A DNA stretch of 64,000 nt from contig JBBRZI010000003.1 of the NCBI GenBank assembly GCA_038236865.1, positions 23,872 through 87,871 of the forward strand. Direction: 5' to 3'. Positions 16,317 to 24,848 of the stretch are shown piece after piece. The notes under the pieces are model-generated. The model was given only the letters and a program-made list of their open reading frames with translations, was not told the origin of the DNA and made no database searches. Position 1 is the first letter of the stretch. Each line of letters begins with the position of its first letter. The stretch is from UBA4729 sp038236865 (GTDB lineage Bacteria > Patescibacteriota > Saccharimonadia > Saccharimonadales > UBA4665). The position numbers and the translations under genes were made by a program.

Positions 16317-16380
16317 ATAATGGTGAGCTGCTTTTTAAGACTAATTGATTGTAACAAACAGAGGTAGAAATGTCAATTAA

Positions 16381-16480
16381 GGTTGGTAGTTGGGGATTGG
16401 TAGATAGTAGTTAGGGGCCGCTCCCCGAGCCCCGTGCAATAACACGCCCCAACTACCAACTACTAATCCCTAACTACTAG
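16381..16480. repeat. Large hairpin built of ACTACC/TAGTTGG repeats
   Basis: The left arm GGTAGTTGGGGATTGGTAG.. is an imperfect reverse complement of the right arm CCCCAACTACCAACTACT... It lies immediately after the FtsB-like gene. Similar hairpins are at 38429-38513 and 43946-44041. Confidence 0.65.
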
Positions 16481-16932
16481 CTACCACTCTGGCGGTGCAA
16501 AAAGAAGTTCACCCACGCCTGAAAGTTGTTTTGGTAAGCTGGCACTTTGACAATTGCTGCGTTACTAGCGGTAGTCACCGGTATATTCGACGTGTTGGCT
16601 AGGGCGACGCTCCGGGGCACGATCAGCTCCTTTTCGCCAGGGGCGGCCAGCCCAAAATTTTCGCGGGCGGCCAGCTCCAAATACTGATCGCTATTATAGT
16701 ATTCATTGCTGAGCTTCTGGTTGTTATCCTGCAGCTGCTTGAGGCTGTTTTGCTGCTGGAGGGCGGCTATTTGCTGCTGCAGCGCATAATTCGTCTGGAT
16801 TGTCTTGACGCCGCTCCAACTAATCAGCAGCACAATAATCACAAAGGCCAATTGCCCGGCCTTGCTCGGATCGCGCAGGCTTAACGCGTAGTGCAAAAGT
16901 TGCTGCTCGTAGTGTTGCATCTTTGTTTTCAT
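16477..16932 (-). CDS. ftsB: FtsB/DivIC-family septum formation protein
   Basis: 151 residues: short cytoplasmic N-terminus, one membrane helix (about 28-45), a Gln/Leu-rich coiled coil (about 48-78), then the conserved segment LAARENFGLAAPGEKELI typical of FtsB/DivIC. These proteins bind FtsL and FtsQ at the divisome outside the membrane. The C-terminal tail is Asn/Ala-rich. Start ATG 16932 has an AGAAG upstream and TATACT about 16 nt further; an internal ATG at codon 5 is possible. Confidence 0.85.
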   Translation of the reverse strand: MKTKMQHYEQQLLHYALSLRDPSKAGQLAFVIIVLLISWSGVKTIQTNYALQQQIAALQQQNSLKQLQDNNQKLSNEYYNSDQYLELAARENFGLAAPGEKELIVPRSVALANTSNIPVTTASNAAIVKVPAYQNNFQAWVNFFLHRQSGS

Positions 16933-17063
16933 AATAATTCTTCTTATACAGTATATAACACATGGCTCTCGCCCAAATCTGCGGGGCGATACTCTTACAA
17001 TTGTACCCTTCCCTGAGTGTAAAATAGCCGCTCCGCTTGGTTTTCCCGCCCCAAAGCTATATA

Positions 17064-17144
17064 CTCTCCTCTGTTAGCACTACGCGTGCGCGTAGCAGCT
17101 ACCCCAAAATTGCAAACGGCACGTTTGCAATTTTGAGAGGAGAG
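17064..17144. other. Predicted three-way-junction structure
   Basis: Nested perfect stems: outer CTCTCCTCT / AGAGGAGAG (17064-17072 / 17136-17144), inside it CTACGCG / CGCGTAG (17080-17095) and a 14-bp stem CAAAATTGCAAACG / CGTTTGCAATTTTG (17105-17135). A further hairpin TTTTGCC / GGCAAAA follows at about 17165-17183. Could be a structured RNA or a DNA palindrome element. Confidence 0.45.
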
Positions 17145-17209
17145 GCATAGCGCTAGATCGCAGCTTTTGCCGCCAGGCAAAACAAGATTGGCGCGTCGGC
17201 CTCGACGAA

Positions 17210-17286
17210 GGGGGCGTAGCTCAGCTGGTTAGAGCAGTCGGCTCATAACTGATTGGTCGTTGGTTCAAGTCCAACCGCCCCCACCA
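17210..17286 (+). tRNA. tRNA with CAT anticodon (Ile2 or elongator Met)
   Basis: 77 nt with encoded CCA. Acceptor GGGGGCG / CGCCCCC, D-stem GCTC/GAGC, loop CTCATAA, variable/T-arm TTGGTCGTTGGTTCAAGTCCAAC. The GCAG..TTGGTCG pattern resembles tRNA-Ile2 (CAU, lysidine-modified) more than elongator Met, but this is uncertain. Confidence 0.93.
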
Positions 17287-17570
17287 CGAAATTTTGTTTC
17301 ATCCAAGTCGCTAGATTCACTATATACCAGTCTGTCTGTTGCGTGTTCTTCTGACTGCTAAATTTATCGACCTTAAGAAAGTTGACAGAGGATTGGCTTC
17401 GCCGGACTACGAGCGGCGATGCGCCAATAATACAGGTAAGAATGGTCATTGACACTCCAGTGTAACCTTCCTAAAATGGCTGTTATGACGACTATATCTA
17501 GGTGGCAAACATATTTGGTAGGCCGATTGGGCCTGCTCGGTTCGGCGTCGCAGCTACGGCCAGTTGAGTA

Positions 17571-18422
17571 GTGGCGAGTTTAAAAAAATATTCCCAAAGT
17601 CTGGCTCTCGTTATTGCCGTGTATCCGAGGCCGATCCTGATTGTCGACGAACGCGGTGTGATTCAGTACGCCAACGATACAACTTGCGAGTTTTTTGGGG
17701 TGAGCGAATCCGAGCTCTTGGGTAGCCCGCTGTCTGCCCTTGTCGCGCCGAGCCATAAACAAAACTTGAATCGAGCGATTACCAAGCTTATCAAAGATCG
17801 GGAGGGCAAATTTGGCAGGGCTACATTGCTGTCAATTTCTGTTCTCAGTAAAGATAACTCGCGCTTTCCAGTGATCGCCTCGATTGCCCAGGTATTATCC
17901 GACGACGGCACTATGCATGTGATCCTAGATTTTGATACCTTTGAGTTAGACAGTATCGGGAAAGACGTGGCCGCCCAGAAGCTAAGAGTCGACTTTAGTG
18001 AAGTAGTCGCGCTCCACGCTCTGGAGGTGCTCGAGGACTCAATCGCAATTTTTGATCAAGCTTGGCGTTGCCAATATGTTAATGCAGCGGGATGGGAGAC
18101 TTTGCAACGGAGTAAGCCTGAAGTATTAGGTAAAAACATTTGGAAAGTGCTCCCCGACTTAGCAAAATCTGAGTTCAAGAATGCTGCTCATGAAGCGATG
18201 CGAACTCAGACGACTAAAGAGATCGAGGAGTACTATCCCCGCCGGCGGCAGTGGTTTAAAACAAAATTCTACCCATTAACAACTATGCTCGTCGTCCAAA
18301 CAAAAGACATAACCCCGCTAAAAGATTTCGAGCACATGAACTCGCAACTGGCTGGCACCCTACAGGAAGCCATGCAGGTGTACTGGCATGAACAAAACAA
18401 ATTCCGGCGCGAAGACAAGTAG
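17571..18422 (+). CDS. Stand-alone double PAS-domain protein
   Basis: 283 residues, start GTG. Two PAS domains: about 13-120 (PRPILIVDERGVIQYAN.., FFGVSESELLGSPL) and about 145-250 (LEDSIAIFDQAWRCQYVN.., VLGKNIWKVLPD), followed by a short helical tail (260-283). There is no histidine kinase, GGDEF or HTH output domain and no membrane helix. PAS domains bind small ligands or cofactors or mediate dimerisation; here the protein must act on a partner. No clear Shine-Dalgarno. Its neighbours (tRNA and thymidine kinase) do not reveal a role. Confidence 0.75.
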   Translation: MASLKKYSQSLALVIAVYPRPILIVDERGVIQYANDTTCEFFGVSESELLGSPLSALVAPSHKQNLNRAITKLIKDREGKFGRATLLSISVLSKDNSRFPVIASIAQVLSDDGTMHVILDFDTFELDSIGKDVAAQKLRVDFSEVVALHALEVLEDSIAIFDQAWRCQYVNAAGWETLQRSKPEVLGKNIWKVLPDLAKSEFKNAAHEAMRTQTTKEIEEYYPRRRQWFKTKFYPLTTMLVVQTKDITPLKDFEHMNSQLAGTLQEAMQVYWHEQNKFRREDK

Positions 18423-18620
18423 CCCCCGGCTCTGGGTTTGTACCCCGGTAGCCGTACGGCTCGTACCGTCGGCCAGCGAATGAACCGCTCAAAAAAACGA
18501 AACAAGTTTATTGCGGGCCGTAGACTCGAGCCCATTCTCATCCGCTGTGCGCTATACTACCTATGAACCGGAATAATCACATTCCAACCACTAATACCGC
18601 GAGACAAGAGGCGTACCGAC

Positions 18621-19163
18621 ATGGCATTTACACTGATAATCGGGCCGATGAAGAGTGGCAAATCACTCGAGCTGATTGCCCGCGTGGCCCCGCACGAATT
18701 CGCCAAACACAAAGTACTCTACGTCCAGCCCGAAAAGAATGTCCGCGACAGCGGCATCAGTTCCCGGCTCGGCGTCAGTACCGCCTGCCAGTCCCTGAAG
18801 TCTCTCCGGGAGATAGATAGCGAGTTTGACGTGATTGGGATCGACGAAATCCACATGTTCAACGCTGCTGATGTACAGTTTCTGAGCGAAAGCATCAAAG
18901 CTGGTAAAGAAGTCGTAGTTAGTGGGCTCGATCTCGACTACCGCGGCCGGCTGCAACCGACGGTGCGCCGGCTACTGGAGCTAAAGCCCGACACACTCGT
19001 CATGAAACTGGCTGTCTGCGATGTTTGCAGCCGCTACGAAGCCCAGTACAGCCAAATTCTGCACGATGGTGCCCTGGTGCTCGATGGCATGCCCGCCGTG
19101 GTTCCTGAAGACGGCACCTACGAATACCAGGCCCGCTGCCGCACTTGCTTCGTCCAAGCCTAA
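18621..19163 (+). CDS. tdk: Thymidine kinase (type II)
   Basis: 180 residues, the usual length. P-loop GPMKSGKS (8-15), catalytic DE in GIDEIHMF (D75, E76), and a zinc ribbon with C133/C136 and C173/C176. It phosphorylates thymidine to dTMP with ATP in the cytoplasm, a salvage route that suits a host-dependent cell with limited nucleotide synthesis. TATACT at 18553-18558 and a GAGG Shine-Dalgarno give a leader of about 55 nt. Confidence 0.93.
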   Translation: MAFTLIIGPMKSGKSLELIARVAPHEFAKHKVLYVQPEKNVRDSGISSRLGVSTACQSLKSLREIDSEFDVIGIDEIHMFNAADVQFLSESIKAGKEVVVSGLDLDYRGRLQPTVRRLLELKPDTLVMKLAVCDVCSRYEAQYSQILHDGALVLDGMPAVVPEDGTYEYQARCRTCFVQA

Positions 19164-19176
19164 GCAATGAACTAAA

Positions 19177-19203
19177 AAGACCAGAGCCGAAGCCCTGGTC
19201 CAT
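19177..19203 (-). terminator. Terminator shared by tdk and the secreted protein gene
   Basis: GACCAG / CTGGTC stem between convergent genes; the T-run (TTTTT) is on the minus strand, so it mainly ends the 19223-20176 transcript. Confidence 0.6.
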
Positions 19204-19222
19204 TTCTATTTGTTTATGTTAG

Positions 19223-20176
19223 TTAGAACTGTAGTTTGTTAGTAGCAGTATCCTTTTGACTAACTACCGAGCTGACACATTGGCCCTGGTTCTTGTAGCT
19301 TGGGTTGTTGAACTTCTTCCAATTATCGTTTTTACACTGGTCTTTGTTGGTGGCAGGACCGACTAATGGTGCCGTGGCGTCAATTTTAAACGCTACCGTT
19401 CCATTTGGCGTCCAGTTGGTATCCTCACGGAAGGTCCCAGTACCGCCGCTACCGCCATCTGTATAGAAGCCTGCGAATGACGTGTTCATAAATACTTTAT
19501 CGGTACCGTTATCAGTTCCGAATGAAACAATTTGATTTGTGGGTATCCCAACATTCAAGGAATTATATGGACCGGCGACTTGTAACGGGGCTACACCGTA
19601 ATCAGCAGTGTTGTATGCAACTCCGATAATCACTTCGGAAGGCAATGTTACGGTGCTACCGCTAAAGTCAAAATTCGCGTTGAACGCTATTCCGTTGTAG
19701 CAGTTGTTGTCGGGAGCCCGCCATGCCGTGCCTACTGTGCAGGTCGTATCGGCCGCCGGACGCCAAGGAATCGATATTGTGGCCGTCTTTGTGGCAAGTA
19801 AAGTATCCGGTACACCATTCAGAGCAAGATGATTACTGTAGACATTAAGAGTAATAGGGTGGCTCCAGGACTGATTATTGCCTACGTAAGCTGGGTTACT
19901 GGAGTACTCAGAGTATAGCGCCCAGTCGCTCATGGTTACAGTTACAGAGTTAAGAGTGCGATTGGTGCCGCCGAGCGTAACATGATCGCCAAATTCTGAT
20001 GTTGAGGTAGCCTCAAAACCCCAGCTCGCTACGTTTGGCGGCAATGGTGATGGAGTTGCGTCATACACGGTCGACGGAGTTGGAGCGGCGAATGTTGATA
20101 ATGGTAGCGCGAGTGCCACGAGGACACCGCTTGAAACCCCTGCCGCGAGTCGCGAAATTATGTTTGGTATATTCAT
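19223..20176 (-). CDS. Secreted protein with Cys-containing C-terminal motif
   Basis: 317 residues with a signal peptide (about 8-31, cleavage near TFAAP). The mature part is Thr/Ser/Asn-rich beta domain with two Cys pairs. The C-terminus has KDQCKNDNWKKF..NQGQC, a short motif (KxxCKxxxWxx..NxGxC) often seen at the end of exported bacterial proteins. Shine-Dalgarno GGAGGAAC lies 6 nt before ATG, and TATAAT is about 26 nt further upstream, so it is well expressed. Surface or extracellular role inferred; no enzyme motif seen. Confidence 0.65.
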   Translation of the reverse strand: MNIPNIISRLAAGVSSGVLVALALPLSTFAAPTPSTVYDATPSPLPPNVASWGFEATSTSEFGDHVTLGGTNRTLNSVTVTMSDWALYSEYSSNPAYVGNNQSWSHPITLNVYSNHLALNGVPDTLLATKTATISIPWRPAADTTCTVGTAWRAPDNNCYNGIAFNANFDFSGSTVTLPSEVIIGVAYNTADYGVAPLQVAGPYNSLNVGIPTNQIVSFGTDNGTDKVFMNTSFAGFYTDGGSGGTGTFREDTNWTPNGTVAFKIDATAPLVGPATNKDQCKNDNWKKFNNPSYKNQGQCVSSVVSQKDTATNKLQF

Positions 20177-20299
20177 ATAGTTCCTCCAGTTAATGTAGAG
20201 GGGATTATACGCCCACTTGCCAAAAAGCTCAGTGAAATATAGGCTTAACCTTTATTTTAGAGAAGTGAAAACCCTAATTTTTCTCACCAAATTTTAGAT

Positions 20300-21286
20300 T
20301 TAAGATACTGGCTGAAGCGCAATATTCGTGTCGAGAATAGTCAGTAATTCTTGGCTGCTACTAGCGGCCATTAGCTGCTCGCGCAGTTCTTTGGCACCGT
20401 CAAAGCCGTTAATGTAGACTTTGCAAAACTTGTTGAGGGTGTTGATAGCCCGCTCGCCATCTTGCCAAGTCGCGGCAAACAGTTCGACGTGGCGGCGATA
20501 CAGCGCCAGCCGAGCGGCGCGGGGATAGTCTTGCCACGGGCTGGCAGCAGCAAACAAAAATGGGTCATGGAAGATGCCGCGGCCAATCATGACGCCGTCC
20601 AATTGGTGCTTGGTGGCCAGGGCCAGCCCTTGGGCGCGGCTCAGTACGTCGCCGTTGCCGACAATCAGCGTGCTCGGCGCGATTTGGTCGCGCAGGCCGC
20701 GAATATGGGCAATGGCCTCCCAATCGGCCGGCACTTTGCTCATCTGCGAGCGGGTGCGACCATGCACCGCCAGCATGAACAGCTGCTGCTCAAGCAGGAG
20801 CTGGTGCCAGGAATAATCAATTTCAGTAAAGCCGAGACGGGTCTTAACACTGACGGGGAGCTGGCCGGCGGCCCCAGCCTGGGTGGCTTTGATAATTTCG
20901 ATGGCCAGCGCCCGGTCATTGATGAGGGCCGCGCCGCTGCCGTTCTTGACGACGGTTTTGTCGGGGCAGCCCATATTGATGTCGATACCAGCAAAGCCCA
21001 TCGCCACCAGTTCGCGGGCGGTTTTATAAAAATTGTCTGGGGTTTTACCCCAAATCTGGGCGATAAGCGGCTGCTCAGTGGGCGTAAACTGCAGGCGCTT
21101 GAGTAGCTTAGGCCGGCCCGGGCTCTGCAAACCGTCGACGTTCACAAACTCCGTAAAGTAGAGGTCGGGCGCGGCGCATTCGGCCACGATCTGACGGAAC
21201 ACCGTGTCGGTGACGTCGTCCATTGGCGCCAGTACGAAGAATGGCTTAGGTAATTCTGGTAATGCCGTGGGTAGCGTCAAAGGCAT
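20300..21286 (-). CDS. dus: tRNA-dihydrouridine synthase
   Basis: 328 residues. FMN-dependent TIM-barrel enzyme reducing uridine to dihydrouridine in the tRNA D-loop. Visible: FVLAPMDDVTD near the N-terminus, catalytic Cys107 in NMGCPDK, VKTRLGF, HGRTR and GNGDV, MIGRGIFHDP for FMN phosphate binding. The last 41 bp of the upstream gene overlap its first codons. I cannot assign DusA, B or C. Confidence 0.93.
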   Translation of the reverse strand: MPLTLPTALPELPKPFFVLAPMDDVTDTVFRQIVAECAAPDLYFTEFVNVDGLQSPGRPKLLKRLQFTPTEQPLIAQIWGKTPDNFYKTARELVAMGFAGIDINMGCPDKTVVKNGSGAALINDRALAIEIIKATQAGAAGQLPVSVKTRLGFTEIDYSWHQLLLEQQLFMLAVHGRTRSQMSKVPADWEAIAHIRGLRDQIAPSTLIVGNGDVLSRAQGLALATKHQLDGVMIGRGIFHDPFLFAAASPWQDYPRAARLALYRRHVELFAATWQDGERAINTLNKFCKVYINGFDGAKELREQLMAASSSQELLTILDTNIALQPVS

Positions 21287-22070
21287 CTCTCTGCTGGTTT
21301 AACAGCATTATGCGGGTTTCAACTTGGTGCTGGCGTTGCGTAAACAAGGCTCGCTTCTGGCTGGCGTAAGTCCGCGCCAAGCCGGTGATCTCACCCCAAT
21401 AACCGACCCGCTCTGTTTGCGGGCCGCTGAAAAGACGGGCCGCCATGGCCTCAGTGGCACCGTGCCGCTCGCGTAGCGTCCAATGTTGCTGATTAGCCGC
21501 AACTCGTAGTAGGTTATCAAAACTATGTTCCCAGGCATAGGTCGTCAGCAGGCGCATCTTGGCCTCGGTGGTGAGGGCATAGCCCGGCACCCGAATGTAC
21601 TTGGCGAGTTCGGCCAGTTTGGCCACTTCCGTCGACAGCCCGGCGACTACCCCGATATGCTTGTCGAGCAAGCCGCCGCGGTCGCGGTAGGCGTGCAGGG
21701 GCGCATCAATTTTAGCTTCGGCGCGGCGAATGGGGTTACTGTGGGCGTGAGCCCGCTCGGCGCGGGCGCCCAGTCGCTCTTCAAAGCTGGTCGCATGTAT
21801 CAGAATTGCCGAATACTCCGCGGGGTTCAATACCAGACCATTGACTGATTGACCCTCCGCACCATACAACGCACTTTGTAAGTTCTCAGCCGTAGCGTGG
21901 GCTTTGTCGGCGGCGGTTAATTGTAGGGTCAGCTCGAGGTTGACCCCCAAGAGACGCGGGACGCTACCAAACGCCCGCCGGCGTTCGGGCTCTAAGGCCG
22001 CCCGGGGGACTTCCAGGCCTTCAAGCGGCAAGGCACCAGGAAAGGGCTCAGCTGACTTTGGGCCGACCAT
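21246..22070 (-). CDS. Hypothetical Ala/Arg-rich protein
   Basis: 274 residues, no membrane segment, no recognised domain; mostly helical with many Ala, Glu and Arg. It begins 4 bp after the 93-residue ORF and overlaps the dus start by 41 bp, so the three form one operon. The long overlap suggests translational coupling to dus. Could act with the upstream small protein. Confidence 0.55.
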   Translation of the reverse strand: MVGPKSAEPFPGALPLEGLEVPRAALEPERRRAFGSVPRLLGVNLELTLQLTAADKAHATAENLQSALYGAEGQSVNGLVLNPAEYSAILIHATSFEERLGARAERAHAHSNPIRRAEAKIDAPLHAYRDRGGLLDKHIGVVAGLSTEVAKLAELAKYIRVPGYALTTEAKMRLLTTYAWEHSFDNLLRVAANQQHWTLRERHGATEAMAARLFSGPQTERVGYWGEITGLARTYASQKRALFTQRQHQVETRIMLLNQQRDAFDATHGITRIT

Positions 22071-22074
22071 AGTT

Positions 22075-22356
22075 TTAGGTCCGCTCAGCTTTAGCGGCGG
22101 CGATAGCGGCGCGGACTGCGGCCGCGCCGGCTCGATTTATCAGAACTTGCTCGGGGGAGAGCTCGGTAGAGCCAGTCAGATTAAAGTCTTCGGCATTTTC
22201 AGCGTAAGCGGCGGCGCGGTGCGCGGTGCGGTCGGCCATAACGGCCGCCAGTGGGTGTACCGGAACATCGAGCAGAGCGGCGGCTTCACTGTAAGATAGT
22301 TGGCGGTTATCGACCAAGTTATCGAGACGACGATCAAGCTGTTCGGATTGATTCAT
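22075..22356 (-). CDS. Small Ala-rich hypothetical protein
   Basis: 93 residues, cytoplasmic, helical; the segment LSYSEAAALLDVP looks like a helix-turn-helix or SMC-helix start but is too short for a call. First gene of the dus operon. TACAAT ends 6 nt before its ATG and no Shine-Dalgarno is present (leaderless-type). Confidence 0.55.
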   Translation of the reverse strand: MNQSEQLDRRLDNLVDNRQLSYSEAAALLDVPVHPLAAVMADRTAHRAAAYAENAEDFNLTGSTELSPEQVLINRAGAAAVRAAIAAAKAERT

Positions 22357-22406
22357 GCTGCTATTGTACCATCTTTATGCTAATTTTACAAGAGTTTCTG
22401 CTAGAT

Positions 22407-23534
22407 TTATTCCCACTTGAAGACGCGGAACGCGATGGCGTAGATGACGATGAACCACAGGCCGATTAAGCCCAGTTGGGGGAGGATGTCGACCAGGTTC
22501 TTACCTTCGGTAATCAACAGACGTAGTCCATCGATCACCGGTGTCAGCGGCAGGTAAGTAGTGAGCGTTTGCAGCCAGTCCGGCATCAGGAAGCGCGGGA
22601 AGAATGTGCCGGACAAAAACAGCATCGGGAACACCACGATGTTGCTGAGCGGCGCGGCTTGGCGCTCATTTTTGGCCCAACCGCCAATCGCCAGGCCGAT
22701 GCCGAGGATCATAAAGATACTGAGGACGGTAAACAAGAATATTTCGGCGTAATTGCCCGCCACCCGCAGGTGGAAGACCAAGATGGCGACGATAAACTGG
22801 AGGCCAATCGAGATAATGCCAGTGGCCGCTTGGCTGAACATGGTCGCCATAAAGTACTGCCAGACTTTGAGCGGGGTGGTGTGCAAGCGGCGCAAAATCC
22901 CCTGCTTTTTGAGCTCCGGAAAAACATTGACCGGGCCAAAGACGCCGAGACCGATGATCGAGAAGCCGAGTAACCCGGCAAAGGTGTAGTCAAAGGCCGA
23001 CAGGCTTTTTTTGTTGAGCTGTGTGGCGGTAACGCTAAACGGTTCGGTGGCGGGCACAAACTTGGCGTTAATCGATTTGAACGTTTCTTGCAGAACCGAA
23101 CTGAGCGTTTGGCCGGTGCCACTGCTGCTCTGCGAATAGATTAACTGGGCATGACCCGAAGGATAATCTTGCCCCGGCAGAACGTCGCCGAAATTGCTCG
23201 GCAAAACGATGATACCGTCAATCTGACTACGGCTGAGTTTATCCTCGGCCGCCGCCATGGTGTGCACGGCTGGATCGACTTTGAACAGCTTGCCGCCGCT
23301 CAACTGGCTGGCAAACTTGGTCGCGAATTGACTGTGAGATTGGTTGAGGACCGCTACCCGGAACGATACATTGCTACTATTGGAGCTACTGAGGCCACCA
23401 AACACAAATAGAAAAATCAGCGGGAACAAAACGGCAAAGAACTGGGCCAGGCGATCACGGAAAAAGCGGCGGGTATTGAGCTTAGTCAGCACCAGCACGG
23501 TTTTGAGTTGTTGTTTGGTAGATAGTGGGCTCAT
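22407..23534 (-). CDS. ABC-2 type exporter permease
   Basis: 375 residues: one N-terminal membrane helix (about 28-48), a large extracellular domain (about 50-170), then five helices with the ABC-2 signature region around LPLTPVIDGLRLL. With the ATPase encoded 3 bp upstream it forms a DrrAB/YhfH-like exporter, probably for a drug, lipid or surface molecule. The operon is ATPase then permease, minus strand. Confidence 0.88.
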   Translation of the reverse strand: MSPLSTKQQLKTVLVLTKLNTRRFFRDRLAQFFAVLFPLIFLFVFGGLSSSNSSNVSFRVAVLNQSHSQFATKFASQLSGGKLFKVDPAVHTMAAAEDKLSRSQIDGIIVLPSNFGDVLPGQDYPSGHAQLIYSQSSSGTGQTLSSVLQETFKSINAKFVPATEPFSVTATQLNKKSLSAFDYTFAGLLGFSIIGLGVFGPVNVFPELKKQGILRRLHTTPLKVWQYFMATMFSQAATGIISIGLQFIVAILVFHLRVAGNYAEIFLFTVLSIFMILGIGLAIGGWAKNERQAAPLSNIVVFPMLFLSGTFFPRFLMPDWLQTLTTYLPLTPVIDGLRLLITEGKNLVDILPQLGLIGLWFIVIYAIAFRVFKWE

Positions 23535-23537
23535 GCG

Positions 23538-24296
23538 TTAATCTTTCAGGGCTTTACCGGTTAAGTCGATAAAAACGTCATCGAGGCTGGCCTGCTCAAC
23601 CCGTTGTTCTTTGGTGAAGCCGCGCTTCAGCAGCTGCCGGACCAGGTTGCGCGGCGTGTCGAGGGCGATGATCTTGCCCCGGTCCATGATAGCAACACGG
23701 TCACACAGCAGTTCAGCCTCGTCAAGATAGTGGGTAGTCATAATAACGGTGACACCGCGGTCGCGCACCTGCCGGATGAGTTTCCACAGATTGCGCCGCG
23801 CCTGCGGATCGAGCCCGGTGGTTGGCTCATCGAGGAAGAAGACTTTGGGGCTGTGCACGAGCGCCGCCGCAATGCTCAGACGTTGGCGCTGACCACCGCT
23901 CAGCTGTTCGGCAAAACTGTCAGCCTTCTCGCCCAAATCGACATCATCCAAAAATTCCTTGACGTTGACGCTCTCGCCGTAGGCAGCGGCAAACATTTCA
24001 ATAATTTCCGATGTTTTTTGTTTGTCCTGAAACGATGCCGTCTGCGGCTGGACGCCGATGATGCGCTTGACGGCGTCGGGTTGCTCGGCCACATTCAGAC
24101 CATCGATAATAATCGTGCCGCCGTCAATTGGCCGCAGGGTTTCGATCATCTCGAGCGTCGTAGTTTTGCCAGCGCCGTTGGGGCCCAGAATACCAAATAT
24201 TTCGCCCGGCTGGACAACAAAAGAGATACCATCGACGGCAACTTGCTCGCCATAGATTTTTTTAAGATTTGTGACCTTTAAGATTGGACTGCTCAT
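23538..24296 (-). CDS. ABC-2 type exporter ATPase
   Basis: 252 residues. Walker A GPNGAGKT, Q-loop, signature LSGGQRQRL, Walker B VFFLDEPTTGLDP, and H-loop TTHYLDE: a complete DrrA/CcmA-type ATP-binding subunit. TATAGT (24303-24308) ends 6 nt before the ATG, again without a Shine-Dalgarno. Confidence 0.92.
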   Translation of the reverse strand: MSSPILKVTNLKKIYGEQVAVDGISFVVQPGEIFGILGPNGAGKTTTLEMIETLRPIDGGTIIIDGLNVAEQPDAVKRIIGVQPQTASFQDKQKTSEIIEMFAAAYGESVNVKEFLDDVDLGEKADSFAEQLSGGQRQRLSIAAALVHSPKVFFLDEPTTGLDPQARRNLWKLIRQVRDRGVTVIMTTHYLDEAELLCDRVAIMDRGKIIALDTPRNLVRQLLKRGFTKEQRVEQASLDDVFIDLTGKALKD

Positions 24297-24341
24297 ACGC
24301 CTACTATACCAACTTCGTGGTCTGGATTAGATAATTTTAAA

Positions 24342-24378
24342 ATACCCGGCTGGCCCATAAACTGGACAAGCCGGGTAT
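24342..24378 (-). terminator. Terminator of the 67-residue protein gene
   Basis: ATACCCGGCT / AGCCGGGTAT stem, 17-nt loop, and TTTAAAATT after it on the minus strand. Confidence 0.75.
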
Positions 24379-24403
24379 CGCTCACGTTAAAGGTGAACTT
24401 TAA

Positions 24404-24607
24404 CTATGCTTTTACTGTTCGCTTGATAGTCAAGAAACCGTTGCGGGGGTTTTCATTAACTTCGTAGCCAGCGGGCAAATCGGTTGCTTCTGGGCGCTCG
24501 TCCTTGCTGAAGTAGTAGATGCGCTGTAGCTTACCGCCACGGAGCGTGACTTCCTTAGAATTCAAGTAGTATGTAACACCTTTGGAATTTGTGTGCTTGT
24601 AAGCCAT
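24404..24607 (-). CDS. Small conserved basic protein (67 residues)
   Basis: Start ATG 24607, supported by GGGAG and a strong promoter; the longer frame up to 24781 crosses that promoter and is unlikely. The sequence TYYLNSKEVTLRGGK.., IYYFSK.., LPAGYEV resembles a small family I remember as common in Patescibacteria and other bacteria; function unknown, perhaps ribosome- or nucleic-acid-related because it is short, basic and strongly expressed. Confidence 0.75.
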   Translation of the reverse strand: MAYKHTNSKGVTYYLNSKEVTLRGGKLQRIYYFSKDERPEATDLPAGYEVNENPRNGFLTIKRTVKA

Positions 24608-24646
24608 TATAGCTCTCCCTCTCTTATTCATTAGTGATGTACCCCT

Positions 24647-24676
24647 AAGATACACTTGCCTGTTTTTATTTGTCAA
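24647..24676 (-). promoter_or_regulatory. Promoter of the 67-residue protein gene
   Basis: TTGACA (24676-24671), 18-bp spacer, TATCTT (24652-24647) on the minus strand. The first ten bases TTGACAAATA are the same as at the 6337-6342 promoter. Confidence 0.75.
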
Positions 24677-24773
24677 CCCCTGTAGCGATAATTCTTGCGT
24701 TACAAGCCTGTTAACATGGCTCCAAGTTTCCCACAGATTTACGGCCTTATCCACCCCGTTATTGCTTTTGATA

Positions 24774-24802
24774 TTGCACAAGCGTTACGCCTGTACTACA
24801 CT
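24774..24802 (+). promoter_or_regulatory. Promoter of the membrane protein at 24849
   Basis: TTGCAC (24774-24779), 17-bp spacer, TACACT (24797-24802), about 46 nt before ATG 24849; GGTGGAG Shine-Dalgarno in between. Confidence 0.65.
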
Positions 24803-24848
24803 GGGGCAGTAACCATAAAAAGTATAAAGAGGTGGAGTAAGTAAAGGC

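Noticed and set aside
16381..16480. CRISPR-like short repeats (ACTACC units)
   Set aside because: Units are 7 bp, tandem and palindromic without unique spacers; no cas genes.
17243..17455. Minus-strand ORF ending GAVGLEPTTNQL
   Set aside because: It runs antisense through the tRNA at 17210-17286; the ending is the well-known false peptide produced by translating tRNA antisense.
18563..18820. 85-residue leaderless ORF overlapping tdk
   Set aside because: ATG follows TATACT by 4 nt, but the frame overlaps tdk, is Arg/Pro-rich and looks like a shadow; the tdk start has its own SD.
22875..23122. Frames opposite the ABC permease
   Set aside because: No start signals; real coding strand is clear from membrane topology and the coupled ATPase.
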